64,000 nt of DNA, taken from the NCBI GenBank assembly GCA_900317635.1, contig ONHN01000003.1:1-64000 (forward strand), given 5' to 3'. A program made the position numbers and the translations under genes. Origin of the DNA: an uncultured Prevotellaceae bacterium. GTDB taxonomy: Bacteria; Bacteroidota; Bacteroidia; Bacteroidales; Bacteroidaceae. A model generated the notes under the pieces. That model was not told the origin of the DNA, made no database searches, and was given only the letters and a program-made list of their open reading frames with translations. Shown here piece after piece: positions 17,692 through 27,371 of this stretch. The stretch's first letter is position 1. Each line of letters begins with the position of its first letter.

Positions 17692-18789
17692 ATGAAGCGC
17701 GCAAAGACCTATCAGAAGTTCATAGCTGGCGCAGCGGCCTTTTCCGTTGTGTTGCTGTGGCTTTGCGCCGCCTCGCCGATGGTCGATCCGCGTTCGTTTT
17801 CCTATGCTGGCGTGGTGGGTTTGGCCTTCCCGTTTTTCTTGGCAGGCGTGTTGCTGATGTTGTGTCTTTGTTTGCTCTTAGCCGCCCGCTATACGTGGAT
17901 ACCGCTCTTGGGTTTGCTTTGTGCTTATCAGCCCGTCTTTACCTACTTCCCCGTCCACCCGTTTTCGTCGGCCCCGCCCGACGGTGCTTTGAAGGTGATG
18001 ACTTTCAACGTGCGTTTGTGGGGCACGTGGACAGAAGGCTACGATGAGGGCCATAAGCACAACCTCATAGCGCAGTACGTTGCGGCCAGCGGCTCCGACA
18101 TCGTTTGCCTGCAAGAAGCCTACACCACCGACAAGACTTTCGCAAAGTACATCGATCCCGTAATGCAGGTTTATGCCCACCGCGACACGGTACGCTTCGA
18201 CTACAGTGCCTTGGCCCTCTATACGCGCTTCCCTATTCTGAAGAAGCAAGAGTTGTGTAGGGATATGACGAATGGAGCCGTGGCCTATTGGCTGCTCACG
18301 GCTCCGAAGGACACGCTCATCGTGGTGAACTGTCACCTCAAATCGATGGGTATGACGCAGGCCGACCGCGAAGAATTTAGCGACATGGTGAAGCACGGCG
18401 GCGGAGCCGAGCAGCAGCATACGGAGCAAACCTCGCGCATGGTAATAAGTAAGGTGGCCGCCGCGTCGGGCGTGCGCGCGGCGATGGCCGACAGCGTGGC
18501 GCAGTTCGTCAGGGCGCACCAGCGCAAAAAACTCATGGTTTGTGGCGATTTCAACGATACGCCCATTTCCTACACGTTCCGCACCATTAAGGAGGCGGGT
18601 CTTACCGATGCTTTCAGCACCACGGCCACAGGTTTGGGCCGCAGCTTCAACCGCGATGCCATCATCGTGCGCATCGACAACATCTTGTGCTCTCCCGCTC
18701 TGCGCCCCTATCGCTGCCGCATCGACCGCAGCATTGCCACCTCCGACCACTACCCCATGACGGCCTACATCGCCCCTGCCAAGGAGTAG
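17692..18789 (+). CDS. Membrane-anchored endonuclease/exonuclease/phosphatase-family protein
   Basis: Three N-terminal hydrophobic segments (about residues 11-90) anchor a periplasm-facing EEP domain of the 365-residue protein. Family motifs are complete: MTFNVRLWG (about 103), CLQEAY with the metal-binding Glu (about 139), the HLKSMG segment (about 215), GDFNDTP (about 284) and the terminal SDHYPM (about 354). These enzymes hydrolyse phosphodiesters in DNA, lipids or nucleotides. The membrane form here has no assigned substrate. Position after the rhomboid gene suggests a conserved pair. Confidence 0.85.
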   Translation: MKRAKTYQKFIAGAAAFSVVLLWLCAASPMVDPRSFSYAGVVGLAFPFFLAGVLLMLCLCLLLAARYTWIPLLGLLCAYQPVFTYFPVHPFSSAPPDGALKVMTFNVRLWGTWTEGYDEGHKHNLIAQYVAASGSDIVCLQEAYTTDKTFAKYIDPVMQVYAHRDTVRFDYSALALYTRFPILKKQELCRDMTNGAVAYWLLTAPKDTLIVVNCHLKSMGMTQADREEFSDMVKHGGGAEQQHTEQTSRMVISKVAAASGVRAAMADSVAQFVRAHQRKKLMVCGDFNDTPISYTFRTIKEAGLTDAFSTTATGLGRSFNRDAIIVRIDNILCSPALRPYRCRIDRSIATSDHYPMTAYIAPAKE

Positions 18790-19130
18790 GCGCGGGCGGA
18801 TGTTTTTCTTCTCCATCCCTTTCAACTTACTTTCTAAGCCCTTTGATGCTCAGCGCGCAGGCCTGCGGCGCTTTGCGCCAAGAGCTTCGTTGGCTGTGCG
18901 GCGGCGTTCATGGAAATTCCATCCCCGTGTGGACTCCGCTCCATCCCCGTGTGGAATAAATTCCACGCCCGCATGGACTTTCGGCGACGGCTTTGGACGC
19001 TTGCGCGGAAAACCACCGCCGCATGCTGGAGGCCTTGCGCGCGGACACGAAAACGCTTCGCTCGAAGCGGTCGGCGGTTGCTGACCATTTCGGGCGAAGC
19101 GTTTAGCGTTTATTTCAGCGTGGTGCGGAC
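18790..19130. other. Intergenic region between convergent genes
   Basis: This 341-base gap separates the 3' ends of the EEP gene and thrS. It holds a short GC-rich repeat, where CATCCCCGTGTGGA occurs twice (about 18921 and 18942) beside inverse ATTCCAC copies. No credible gene is seen, and the open frames here lack protein character. Convergent terminators are likely but no clear stem with a T-run stands out. Confidence 0.6.
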
Positions 19131-21074
19131 TTAGTATTCTTCGGTCATTTCGCGCACTTCGTCGTTCACTTTCTTTGCGAAGTCGCTGACGCTGAGGCTT
19201 CCCTGGTCTCCTTCGCCTTGCTTACGCACGCTGACGGCTTGCTCGGCAGCCTCCTTCTCGCCCACGATGAGCAGGTAGGGGATGTGCTTAAGTTCGTTGT
19301 CGCGAATTTTGCGGCCTATCTTTTCGGAACGGTCGTCCACGAAGGCGCGCACGCCAGCGTATTCGAGTTGGCGTTTCACGTCGGCAGCATATTCGTTGAA
19401 GCGGTCGGAGATGGGCAGGATGACGGCCTGGTCGGGCGTGAGCCAAAGGGGGAAGTGACCCGCCGTGTGCTCGATGAGCACAGCCACGAAGCGCTCCATC
19501 GAGCCGAAGGGCGCGCGGTGGATCATGACGGGGCGGTGCTTCTTGTTGTCCTCGCCCGTGTATTCGAGTTGGAAACGCTCGGGCAGATTGTAGTCAACCT
19601 GAATGGTGCCGAGCTGCCAGCGGCGGCCCAGTGCGTCCTTCACCATGAAGTCGAGTTTGGGACCGTAGAAAGCAGCTTCGCCGTACTCAACCTTTGCGGG
19701 CAAGCCTTTTTCTTCGCACGCTTCGATAATGGCGCGTTCGGCTTTCTCCCAGTTCTCGTCCGTACCGATGTACTTCTCGCGATTCACGGGGTCGCGCAGG
19801 GAAATCTGTGCTTCGAAGTTTTCGAACTTCAGGGCGCGGAAGATGATCATGATGATGTCCATGACGCGCATGAACTCGCCCTTTACCTGGTCGGGACGGC
19901 AGAAGATGTGGGCATCGTCTTGCGTAAAGCCGCGCACGCGCGTCAGGCCGTGGAGTTCGCCGCTCTGCTCGTAGCGATAGACGGTGCCGAACTCGGCCAG
20001 GCGCAGGGGCAGGTCTTTGTAGCTACGGGGCTTCCAGGCGTAGATAGCGCAGTGGTGCGGGCAGTTCATGGGTTTGAGCAGGTATTCCTCGCCTTCTTCG
20101 GGAGTGTGGATAGGCTGGAAGCTGTCTTTGCCGTACTTGGCATAGTGGCCGCTGGTGACGTAGAGCGTCTTCGAGCCAATGTGGGGCGTCATGACCTGCT
20201 GGTAGCCGTAGCGCTTCTGTATCTTCTTGAGGAAGTCCTCGAGTTGCAAGCGCAGCATGGTGCCTTTGGGCAACCACATGGGCAGGCCCTTACCTACCAT
20301 TTCTGAGAACATGAAGAGTTCGAGCTCTTTGCCTATCTTGCGGTGGTCGCGGCGCTTGGCCTCTTCGAGGAGTTGGAGGTATTCGTCGAGGAGTTTCTTC
20401 TTGGGGAAGGTGATGCCATAGACGCGCGTCATCTGTGGGCGCTTCTCGTCGCCGCGCCAGTAGGCGGAGCTGACGGCCATGACCTTCACGGCCTTGATGG
20501 GAGCCGTCGTCATGAGGTGCGGACCGCGGCAGAGGTCGGTGAACTGTCCTTGCGTATAGGTGGTGATGCTGCCGTCTTCGAGGTCGGCAATGAGCTCGTT
20601 TTTGTAGGTTTGGCCTTTGTCGCCGAAGAACTTCAGGGCGTCGGCCTTGCTGATGCTCTTGCGCACGAGGGCCTCTTTGCGCTGCACGAGTTCCTGCATC
20701 TTCTTCTCAATCTTCTCGAAGTCTTCTTCGCGAATGACGGTGCCTTCGGGCGGCATGACGTCGTAGTAGAAACCGTTTTCGATGGCGGGACCGATGCCAA
20801 ATTGCGTGCCAGGCCACAGCTCTTGCATGGCTTCGGCCATGAGGTGGGCCGAGGTGTGCCAAAAGGCGTGTTTGCCTTCGGCATCGTCCCACTTATAGAG
20901 CGTGAATTGACAGTCGGCGGTGATGGGGCGGTTCAACTCGCGCGTTTCTCCGTCGACACCGCAGGCCAGCACGTCGCGGGCAAGGGCAGGGGAGATGCTT
21001 TCAGCAATTTGCAGACCCGTGATGCCGCTCTCGTACTCGCGCACGGCACCATCGGGGAAGGTGATTTTTATCAT
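19131..21074 (-). CDS. thrS: Threonine--tRNA ligase
   Basis: This class II synthetase of 647 residues is of normal length. It contains an N-terminal TGS domain ([16 protein letters not shown], about 1-60), the editing domain with [12 protein letters not shown] (about 73-84) and the catalytic core. The zinc-ligand motif [10 protein letters not shown] lies near 337-346. Motif 2 reads [20 protein letters not shown] (about 366-385). The C-terminal anticodon-binding domain begins near 545. It lies 55 bases downstream of the M6 protease gene on the same strand and may be read from the same promoter or its own. Confidence 0.97.
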   Translation of the reverse strand: MIKITFPDGAVREYESGITGLQIAESISPALARDVLACGVDGETRELNRPITADCQFTLYKWDDAEGKHAFWHTSAHLMAEAMQELWPGTQFGIGPAIENGFYYDVMPPEGTVIREEDFEKIEKKMQELVQRKEALVRKSISKADALKFFGDKGQTYKNELIADLEDGSITTYTQGQFTDLCRGPHLMTTAPIKAVKVMAVSSAYWRGDEKRPQMTRVYGITFPKKKLLDEYLQLLEEAKRRDHRKIGKELELFMFSEMVGKGLPMWLPKGTMLRLQLEDFLKKIQKRYGYQQVMTPHIGSKTLYVTSGHYAKYGKDSFQPIHTPEEGEEYLLKPMNCPHHCAIYAWKPRSYKDLPLRLAEFGTVYRYEQSGELHGLTRVRGFTQDDAHIFCRPDQVKGEFMRVMDIIMIIFRALKFENFEAQISLRDPVNREKYIGTDENWEKAERAIIEACEEKGLPAKVEYGEAAFYGPKLDFMVKDALGRRWQLGTIQVDYNLPERFQLEYTGEDNKKHRPVMIHRAPFGSMERFVAVLIEHTAGHFPLWLTPDQAVILPISDRFNEYAADVKRQLEYAGVRAFVDDRSEKIGRKIRDNELKHIPYLLIVGEKEAAEQAVSVRKQGEGDQGSLSVSDFAKKVNDEVREMTEEY

Positions 21075-21129
21075 AGTGTTGGTTGATTATATTGATTTGC
21101 GTTTGTTGTTGTTGCGAAGTGGGAGGAGC

Positions 21130-23043
21130 TTATTTGCCCAGGATGAAGTTGACGAGGGTTGTCACGTCGCCCACGTTGGTGCTACCGTCGCCGTTGAGGT
21201 CGGTGTTGATGCCGTCGGCAGCGACTTTGCCCAGGATGATGTTGACGAGGGTTGTCACATCGCCCACGTTGACGGTGCCGTCGGCGTTGAGGTCGTAGGG
21301 CAGGGAATCGAACTCGGCGGCTGTGCCGTAGAAGAAGCTCAGCACGCCGTCGGTGAGCGTGATGTCGTAGAGGCCGCGCTCGGGGTTGACGGGCAGGTAT
21401 TCACCTGTTTGGCTGTCCTTGGTGTGGAAGGCCCACATGCCTTCGTGGGTCGTGGCCGAACATTCGGTCCAAGCCTTGTCGGGACCAGGGAAGAGCGTCA
21501 GTTTGCAGTCGGCAAAAGAGGCGCCGTTGTTCACGCCCATTTTCTTGCCGCCCGAGGGGATGTATTCGCAGTGTTGATAGGTGGGGTCGTTGTTGAGGCT
21601 GTTGGCCGTCCAAAGACCTTGCTCGTAGTGAAGGCGCACGGCCAGCAGGCCCTGTCCCATGAAGGAGGGGTACCAGTCGCCTTTCTTGCGGTTTTCAAGC
21701 AGGATGAACTCCTTGCTGTCGTTGGGGTTGGTGAGCTTGTAGGCCGTTGCTTTGTCGGGCTCTTGCGCATCGAAACTTTCGAGGGTGAAGCGCCCTGCTT
21801 TGTCGTAGGGGATCTCGGTGAGGTTCAGCCAGCCGAGGTAGTTGCGCTCGTGGGCGTTGTGGCCTACGGGGCGATAGCCGTCGTAGCAATACTGACCGTA
21901 GTCCATCACGCTCCAGTAGTCCATCGAGAGCAGGGATTTGCTAATGGCGTCGTCGGAGTTGCCAGTATAGTAGAAGTCGGGCAGGCCGAGGGCGTGGCCG
22001 AACTCGTGGCAGAAGACGCCGATGCCGTCTGTCTGCGTATTGATAATGCGCGTGTAGTCGTACTTCTTCGTGGTTTCGTTGTAGTAGTATTCTTGCAACA
22101 GCTCGTTGCCCACGAAACACGAGAGGACGGGCGTTTTGCTCCCCGCAGGACCTACGCCTACGTTGCTGAGGTTTTGGAAGTGCGCCCAGATGTACTTGTC
22201 GGCCCCCGCTTCGTAGGCACTATGGGCGCCTGGGCCAGCGTAGTAGATAGAGACGAGGGGTATCGTGCCGTCGGGCTCGGTAAACTCGGAGAAGTCCACG
22301 CCATTGGCGTAAGCATCGTTGAGGGCTTCGAGCACGAGGCTCTTCGTGGCGTTGGCGGAACCGCCAGAGGCTTTGTTGCCATACACGGCGTAGCCCAGCA
22401 TGGTTTTGTATTTATGTACCACTTTGAACTCGGGGTCGTAGAGGCCGTTGCTCTGGCTGAGGAAGTAGTCGCGCACGCTGCCGCGAGCATAGGGCTCGTC
22501 GTGGTAGCCCTCTTCGGTGAACATGCGCTGCACTTTCTCGATGGTTGTGGTGTCCTGGAAGGCGCGGTCGGGGAATTCCACCATGATGACGGGGAAGGTG
22601 TGCTTGCCAATGGAGGGCACGATGCCGTTGCTGCGCGTGCCGAGGGTGCCCGTTCCGTCGGGGTTGACGGCGGCGGCAGCGCGGTTGTGCTTGGCCTGCA
22701 GACGGCGCACGGTGGCCTGCACGGTGGGCAGGTTAGTGGCGAGGCTGGCAACGAAGGCCGCTTCGTCGGCCGAGCGCTGGGCGGCCTCGTGGGCCAGGCG
22801 CGGCGTTTCGATGAGGCGGTCGCCCTGCAACTGGGCGTAGCACAAAGCACCGTCGGCATTCTCGGTCAGGACGGTGCCGTCGGCGGTGGTGTAGTAGTTA
22901 AGGAAGGCATTGCCCTGCTTGGTGACGGTGAGCGTGGTGCCATCGGGCTGCGTGCGCTCAACGACGCGGCGTAAGGGACGTGAGGCATCGGCCGTAGTGA
23001 TGACGGCGGCCACGAGGCAAAGCGCGAGAAGGATGCGTTTCAT
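21130..23043 (-). CDS. Secreted M6-family metalloprotease with C-terminal dockerin
   Basis: The 637-residue protein has a signal peptide (MKRILLALCLVAAVITTADA), a propeptide-like region and a catalytic domain with the zinc motif HEFGHALGLPDFY (about 346-358, HExxHxxGxxD). The last 60 residues form a type I dockerin: two repeats, DLNADGTVNVGDVTTLVN and DLNGDGSTNVGDVTTLVN, each with Ca2+-loop spacing, ending ILGK at the stop. Dockerins bind cohesins, so the protease is probably docked on a surface scaffold or partner. A very similar dockerin ends the small protein at 45074. Confidence 0.88.
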   Translation of the reverse strand: MKRILLALCLVAAVITTADASRPLRRVVERTQPDGTTLTVTKQGNAFLNYYTTADGTVLTENADGALCYAQLQGDRLIETPRLAHEAAQRSADEAAFVASLATNLPTVQATVRRLQAKHNRAAAAVNPDGTGTLGTRSNGIVPSIGKHTFPVIMVEFPDRAFQDTTTIEKVQRMFTEEGYHDEPYARGSVRDYFLSQSNGLYDPEFKVVHKYKTMLGYAVYGNKASGGSANATKSLVLEALNDAYANGVDFSEFTEPDGTIPLVSIYYAGPGAHSAYEAGADKYIWAHFQNLSNVGVGPAGSKTPVLSCFVGNELLQEYYYNETTKKYDYTRIINTQTDGIGVFCHEFGHALGLPDFYYTGNSDDAISKSLLSMDYWSVMDYGQYCYDGYRPVGHNAHERNYLGWLNLTEIPYDKAGRFTLESFDAQEPDKATAYKLTNPNDSKEFILLENRKKGDWYPSFMGQGLLAVRLHYEQGLWTANSLNNDPTYQHCEYIPSGGKKMGVNNGASFADCKLTLFPGPDKAWTECSATTHEGMWAFHTKDSQTGEYLPVNPERGLYDITLTDGVLSFFYGTAAEFDSLPYDLNADGTVNVGDVTTLVNIILGKVAADGINTDLNGDGSTNVGDVTTLVNFILGK

Positions 23044-23125
23044 TGGTTGCAGTTTTTATGCTGTTGCAAGGTGTGTGTGGCTGGCTGCGTGAGGGGTTCG
23101 CACGAGCACACAATATTATATATAA

Positions 23126-23145
23126 GTGACGCAAAATTACGTCAC
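23126..23145 (-). promoter_or_regulatory. Promoter with overlapping dyad upstream of the M6 protease
   Basis: On the minus strand GTGACG-TAATTTTG-CGTCAC places a TAnnTTTG -7 box inside a perfect 6+6 inverted repeat. The geometry fits an operator bound by a dimeric regulator. It lies 83 bases upstream of the M6 start codon. Confidence 0.5.
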
Positions 23146-23254
23146 GAAAAACGAAATGCCAAGTGTTTTGCCGTTTTTTACAAGCAAACGGCTATCTTGC
23201 CCCTTTTTTTTCTTAATTTTGCAGGCGCAATAAACAAACAACGCAGTAAGTTAC

Positions 23255-23806
23255 ATGGAATTTCAACAGACTGGCATAGCGGGCGTGGTGGTAGCAACGC
23301 CTCGCGTCTTTGAAGACGGGCGCGGCTATTTTATGGAGACCTGGCGCGAGGAACTGCTCAACGAGGCGTTGGGCTATCCCGTGCGCTTTGTGCAGGACAA
23401 CGAGTCGCGCTCCGTGCGCGGCGTGTTGCGCGGACTTCACTACCAGCGCGGTGCGGCCTCGCAAGCCAAGCTGGTGCGCGTGTTGCAGGGTGAGGTGTAC
23501 GACGTGGCGGTTGACCTGCGCGTAGGCAGTCCGACTTTCGGACACTACGTGGGCGTACGCCTTAGTGCCGAGAACCACCGCCAGCTGTTCGTTCCGCGCG
23601 GCTTCGCCCACGGCTTCCAAGTGCTGAGCGACGTGGCCGTCTTTGCCTACAAGGTGGATAACCGCTACGCGCCCGAGACGGAGGCCTCCATACGCTACGA
23701 CGACCCCGACCTCGCTATCGACTGGCCTTTGAAAGAGGGACTTATCCTCTCCGACAAGGACTTGCAACGCGCCGTCAGCTTTGCGCAGGCCGAGAAGTTC
23801 GGATAA
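23255..23806 (+). CDS. rfbC: dTDP-4-dehydrorhamnose 3,5-epimerase
   Basis: This cupin-fold enzyme of 183 residues converts dTDP-4-keto-6-deoxyglucose to the L-rhamnose precursor. The conserved FVQDNESRSVRGVLRGLHYQ block (about 46-65) includes the catalytic His. FVPRGFAHGFQVLSD (about 112-126) contains the other active-site region. The other rml genes are not nearby. A TAATTTTG -7 box lies at 23214-23221, 34 bases before the start. Confidence 0.93.
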   Translation: MEFQQTGIAGVVVATPRVFEDGRGYFMETWREELLNEALGYPVRFVQDNESRSVRGVLRGLHYQRGAASQAKLVRVLQGEVYDVAVDLRVGSPTFGHYVGVRLSAENHRQLFVPRGFAHGFQVLSDVAVFAYKVDNRYAPETEASIRYDDPDLAIDWPLKEGLILSDKDLQRAVSFAQAEKFG

Positions 23807-23860
23807 GGAGCGACGGGATGAACGTTTCATGTTATTGTTTAACGTTTAACGTACTAACGG

Positions 23861-25642
23861 ATGGACAAAATACGCAACTTCTGCATCATTGCCCACATCG
23901 ACCACGGCAAATCGACCTTGGCCGACCGCCTGCTTGAACGCACGCAGACCATTCAGGTGACGGAGGGGCAGATGCTTGACGATATGGACCTCGAGCGCGA
24001 GCGCGGCATCACTATCAAGAGCCATGCCATACAGATGAACTATACGCTCGACGGGCAGACCTATACGCTCAACCTGATTGACACACCGGGGCACGTGGAC
24101 TTTAGCTACGAGGTGTCGCGCAGCATTGCGGCCTGCGAGGGCTGTCTGCTCCTCGTGGACAGCACGCAGGGCGTGCAGGCGCAGACCATCTCGAACCTGT
24201 ACATGGCCATTGAGCACGACCTTGAAATCATTCCCGTGCTCTCGAAGTGCGACATGCCCAACTCCATGCCCGAGCAAGTGGCCGACGAAATCGTGGAGCT
24301 GCTTGGTTGCAAGCCCGAAGAAATCATCCGCGCCAGCGGTAAGACGGGCGAGGGTGTTGACGACATCCTGCGCGCCATTGTTGAGCGCGTTCCCGCCTCT
24401 GCGGGTGACCCAAATGCTCCGTTGCAAGCGATGATTTTCGACAGCGTGTTCAATCCCTTCCGTGGCATCATTGCTTACTTCAAAATCGTCAACGGCAGCA
24501 TTCGCAGTGGTGAACAAGTGGTCTTTGTCAATACAGGCCAGAAGTACACGGCCGACGAGGTGGGCGTGCTGCGCATGGACCTCGTACCGAAGAAGGAACT
24601 GCGCTGCGGCGACGTGGGCTACATCGTTTCGGGCATCAAGACCGCCACGGAGGTGAAGGTGGGCGACACGATTACGTCCGTGGCCAACCCGTGCAGCGAA
24701 GCTATTGCGGGCTTCGAAGAGGTGAAGCCCATGGTCTTTGCGGGCCTTTACCCCATCGAGACCGAGGACTTTGAGAACCTGCGCGCCAGCCTCGAAAAGC
24801 TGCAACTCAACGATGCCAGCCTGACGTTCCAGCCCGAGTCGTCGGTGGCCCTGGGCTTTGGCTTCCGTTGCGGCTTCCTTGGTCTGCTGCACATGGACAT
24901 CATTCAGGAGCGCCTCGACCGCGAGTTCAACATGAACGTCATCACGACCGTGCCCAACGTTTCGTACCACGTTTTCGACAAGCACGGCGATATGCTTGAG
25001 GTGCACAACCCCGCCGGTATGCCCGACGTGGCAGCCATCGACCATATAGAAGAACCCTACATTCGCGCCAGCATCATCACGCGCACCGAATATATAGGTC
25101 CTATCATGACGCTCTGCCTTGGCAAGCGCGGCGAGCTTGTGAAGCAGGAGTACGTCAGTGGCGACCGCGTGGAGATATACTACGACATGCCGTTGGCCGA
25201 AATCGTCATCGACTTCTACGACAAGCTGAAAAGTATCTCGAAGGGCTACGCCTCGTTCGACTATCACCCCATCGAGTTCCGCCCCTCGCGCCTCGTGAAG
25301 CTCGACATCTTGCTCAACGGCGAACCCGTCGATGCTCTCTCCACGCTGACCCACGTTGACAACAGCGTGGCCTTCGGGCGCCGCATGTGCGAAAAGCTGA
25401 AAGAACTCCTGCCGCGCCAACAGTTCGACATTGCCATACAAGCCGCCATCGGCGCGAAGATTATTGCGCGCGAAACCGTCAAGCAAGTGCGCAAGGACGT
25501 GACGGCCAAGTGCTACGGCGGCGATATCAGCCGTAAGCGCAAACTCTTAGAGAAACAAAAACGCGGCAAGAAGCGCATGAAGCAAATCGGCAACGTGCAA
25601 GTGCCCCAGAAAGCCTTCCTCGCTGTGCTGAAGCTGGATTAA
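23861..25642 (+). CDS. lepA: Elongation factor 4 (LepA)
   Basis: A 593-residue ribosome-associated GTPase thought to back-translocate stalled ribosomes or aid 30S assembly. G1 [14 protein letters not shown] lies at residues 10-23, switch [14 protein letters not shown] near 45, G3 [12 protein letters not shown] near 78 and G4 SKCDMPN near 133. The LepA-specific C-terminal domain ends with [20 protein letters not shown] and a basic tail that enters the ribosome. It lies 54 bases after rfbC. Confidence 0.97.
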   Translation: MDKIRNFCIIAHIDHGKSTLADRLLERTQTIQVTEGQMLDDMDLERERGITIKSHAIQMNYTLDGQTYTLNLIDTPGHVDFSYEVSRSIAACEGCLLLVDSTQGVQAQTISNLYMAIEHDLEIIPVLSKCDMPNSMPEQVADEIVELLGCKPEEIIRASGKTGEGVDDILRAIVERVPASAGDPNAPLQAMIFDSVFNPFRGIIAYFKIVNGSIRSGEQVVFVNTGQKYTADEVGVLRMDLVPKKELRCGDVGYIVSGIKTATEVKVGDTITSVANPCSEAIAGFEEVKPMVFAGLYPIETEDFENLRASLEKLQLNDASLTFQPESSVALGFGFRCGFLGLLHMDIIQERLDREFNMNVITTVPNVSYHVFDKHGDMLEVHNPAGMPDVAAIDHIEEPYIRASIITRTEYIGPIMTLCLGKRGELVKQEYVSGDRVEIYYDMPLAEIVIDFYDKLKSISKGYASFDYHPIEFRPSRLVKLDILLNGEPVDALSTLTHVDNSVAFGRRMCEKLKELLPRQQFDIAIQAAIGAKIIARETVKQVRKDVTAKCYGGDISRKRKLLEKQKRGKKRMKQIGNVQVPQKAFLAVLKLD

Positions 25643-25955
25643 GATTAATTCAAGTTTCTCTACGTTTGCGGCGAGATTGCTTGGCTCTGTAGTTCCTGCG
25701 GCTATGGTGCGCAGCGCGCACCACACCATGCTTAACCGCGTATTCCGATGAGCGTAGCGAAGAGGAATGCGCGGTAGGTGACGGGAGGATAAAGTCGGTG
25801 CGCAGAGCGTACCGCACAGTAAGAATATGAATTTAGCAAAGGAACTTGACGTGCAGTACGCTTCGCGCACTGGGGTATAGCCGCAGATTTGCCACGTATC
25901 ATTTGTTTTATGGTATCCCAACATTCTGAACGAGAACCTCTTAATTATATGTAAT
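25643..25955. repeat. Repeat-filled gap with a solo REP-like end (25706-25774)
   Basis: The gap holds AGTTCCTGCGGCTATGGTGC leading into a 69-bp forward copy (25706-25774) of the REP-like sequence that starts the transposase element at 35757. Both share the ACCATGCTTAACCGCGTA and GAGCGTAGCGA cores. Short palindromic GGTGCGCAGAGCGTACCGCAC (25799-25819) and GTGCAGTACGCTTCGCGCAC (25851-25870) follow. No gene lies within it. Confidence 0.75.
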
Positions 25956-26255
25956 ATGAAAAAGACATTATTTTTTGTGCTTTCATCTTTTCCGATGATG
26001 GCCTTTGCTGGTCCTGATGGTCCTGCTGAAGTTTTTTTGGGCCTTTTAGCTTGGACATTTATTATTTTAGGTATAATCATAATTGTGAAGTTCTTTTCTT
26101 TGTGCAAGAATGTTGAAAAGATTTATACCCTATTGTCTTCAATGAATAAAAGCGGAACTGATACTTCTCAAAATAGTTCAATACCTAAATATCAATCGGA
26201 TATGGAAACTTATAAAGAGCCTAATGATGAGTGTTGTGAGGCTCTAAATAGATGA
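25956..26255 (+). CDS. Small exported membrane protein, unknown function
   Basis: A 99-residue reading frame begins with a signal peptide (MKKTLFFVLSSFPMMAFA, cleavage after AFA). A single long hydrophobic segment follows (FLGLLAWTFIILGIIIIVKF), then a short soluble tail with two adjacent Cys. It is visibly more AT-rich than neighbouring genes and stands alone between repeat-rich gaps, which hints at transfer. I do not recognise a family. The signal peptide and membrane segment make a real gene plausible. Confidence 0.55.
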   Translation: MKKTLFFVLSSFPMMAFAGPDGPAEVFLGLLAWTFIILGIIIIVKFFSLCKNVEKIYTLLSSMNKSGTDTSQNSSIPKYQSDMETYKEPNDECCEALNR

Positions 26256-26360
26256 TTTATGGATATTTGTGGTAATTTGTGTAAAAGGATGTAATGTATA
26301 TCACGAATGCTCACAAAAGCCCACGAATTTCTCGCGAACAGTTTCCTTAGAAACGGCAAA

Positions 26361-26424
26361 AAATGTGCTTAAACCAGCGGAATCTGCATTTTTTTTAATA
26401 GATTCCGCTGGTTTAAGCACATTT
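26361..26424. terminator. Perfect 25-bp hairpin after the small membrane protein
   Basis: 26361-26385 (AAATGTGCTTAAACCAGCGG then AATCT) is exactly complementary to 26400-26424, around a 14-base T-rich loop. It lies 105 bases past the small gene and could act as a bidirectional terminator. Its length and perfection also fit a mobile hairpin. Confidence 0.55.
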
Positions 26425-26531
26425 AAGTTTCGGAAGTTGTGAGAGAGCGGGACAAATGGTGCGCGGTTAAGCATAGTGTGGTACGCTTCGCGCACCATTT
26501 ACCCCCCCCCGTATCACAACTCCCGAAACTT
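26425..26531. repeat. Small MITE-like element with AAGTTTCGGaAGTTGTGA ends
   Basis: The 107-bp element starts AAGTTTCGGAAGTTGTGA and ends with the near inverse TCACAACTCCCGAAACTT. A nested pair, AAATGGTGCGCG and CGCGCACCATTT, lies inside. Its right half matches 95-163 at the window start. The left end motif also occurs at 9265 beside the 23-bp array. Confidence 0.7.
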
Positions 26532-26639
26532 GAATAATTACATTTCTCGCCTTTTGAGCGGCTGCGGGAAGGCGCTACGGCCTACGCGTTTCCTGCGCTT
26601 GCCGAATATGGGGTATAAGATGAAAAAAACGTAGAAACA

Positions 26640-26671
26640 TTTGTTTGTTAGCAAGAAAAGTCGTACTTTTG
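26640..26671 (+). promoter_or_regulatory. Promoter of the rpsF-rpsR-rplI operon
   Basis: TTTG at 26640-26643 and TACTTTTG at 26664-26671 are separated by 20 bases. The rpsF start lies 57 bases downstream. Confidence 0.75.
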
Positions 26672-26728
26672 CACCCGCATTTTTGCACAACATACAATTC
26701 ATTCATTAACAAATCTTACGTAAACCGT

Positions 26729-27076
26729 ATGACAAATCAGTACGAGACCGTCTTCATTTTGACTCCCGTTTTGTCTGAACCCCAGACAAAGGAGACGGTC
26801 GAAAAGTTCCGCAACCTCCTCGTCGAGAATGGCGCAGAGATTGTTAACGAAGAACTTTGGGGACTTAAGAAGATGGCTTATGCCATTGAGAAGAAATCCA
26901 CTGGTTTCTACGTGATGATGGAGTTCACCGCCGAGCCCACCGTGATGAAGAAACTGGAAGTAGCTTACCGCCGCGACGAGCGTGTGCTCCGCTATCTGAC
27001 CGTGAAGCACGACAAGTTCTCCGCCGCTTACGCCGAGAAGCGTCGCGCCAAACTTAACGCAAAGAAGGAGGACTAA
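26729..27076 (+). CDS. rpsF: 30S ribosomal protein bS6
   Basis: A 115-residue small-subunit protein that binds 16S rRNA with bS18. The start at 26729 ([17 protein letters not shown]) was chosen over an upstream in-frame ATG at 26645, which lies inside the promoter. The body matches bS6 ([20 protein letters not shown]), and a basic extension [14 protein letters not shown] ends it. In Bacteroidetes bS6, bS18 and bS21 help bury the anti-Shine-Dalgarno sequence, which fits the SD-poor leaders in this window. First gene of a three-gene operon. Confidence 0.96.
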   Translation: MTNQYETVFILTPVLSEPQTKETVEKFRNLLVENGAEIVNEELWGLKKMAYAIEKKSTGFYVMMEFTAEPTVMKKLEVAYRRDERVLRYLTVKHDKFSAAYAEKRRAKLNAKKED

Positions 27077-27081
27077 TCATT

Positions 27082-27351
27082 ATGGCACAAGCACAATCTG
27101 AAATCCGCTACCTCACCGCGCCCAGCATCGACACCAAGCGCAAGAAGTATTGCCGTTTCCGCAAGAGCGGCATCAAGTACATTGATTACAAAGATCCCGA
27201 ATTCCTCAAAAAGTTCCTCAACGAACAAGGCAAAATCCTGCCCCGCCGCATCACTGGCACCAGCCAGAAATATCAGCGCCGCGTGGCCAAAGCCGTTAAG
27301 CGTGCTCGTCACCTTGCTTTGCTGCCCTTCGTAACGGACTTGATGAAATAA
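27082..27351 (+). CDS. rpsR: 30S ribosomal protein bS18
   Basis: An 89-residue protein of the 30S platform. The conserved core [20 protein letters not shown], with a C-terminal [22 protein letters not shown] segment, is typical. It lies 5 bases after rpsF and 20 before rplI in the usual rpsF-rpsR-rplI order. Confidence 0.97.
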   Translation: MAQAQSEIRYLTAPSIDTKRKKYCRFRKSGIKYIDYKDPEFLKKFLNEQGKILPRRITGTSQKYQRRVAKAVKRARHLALLPFVTDLMK

Positions 27352-27371
27352 ACCAATAGGAGGACTGATAT

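Noticed and set aside
23846..25486. A 546-residue open frame on the minus strand
   Set aside because: It is antisense to lepA, whose motifs are complete. The His/Val-rich antisense product has no family features.
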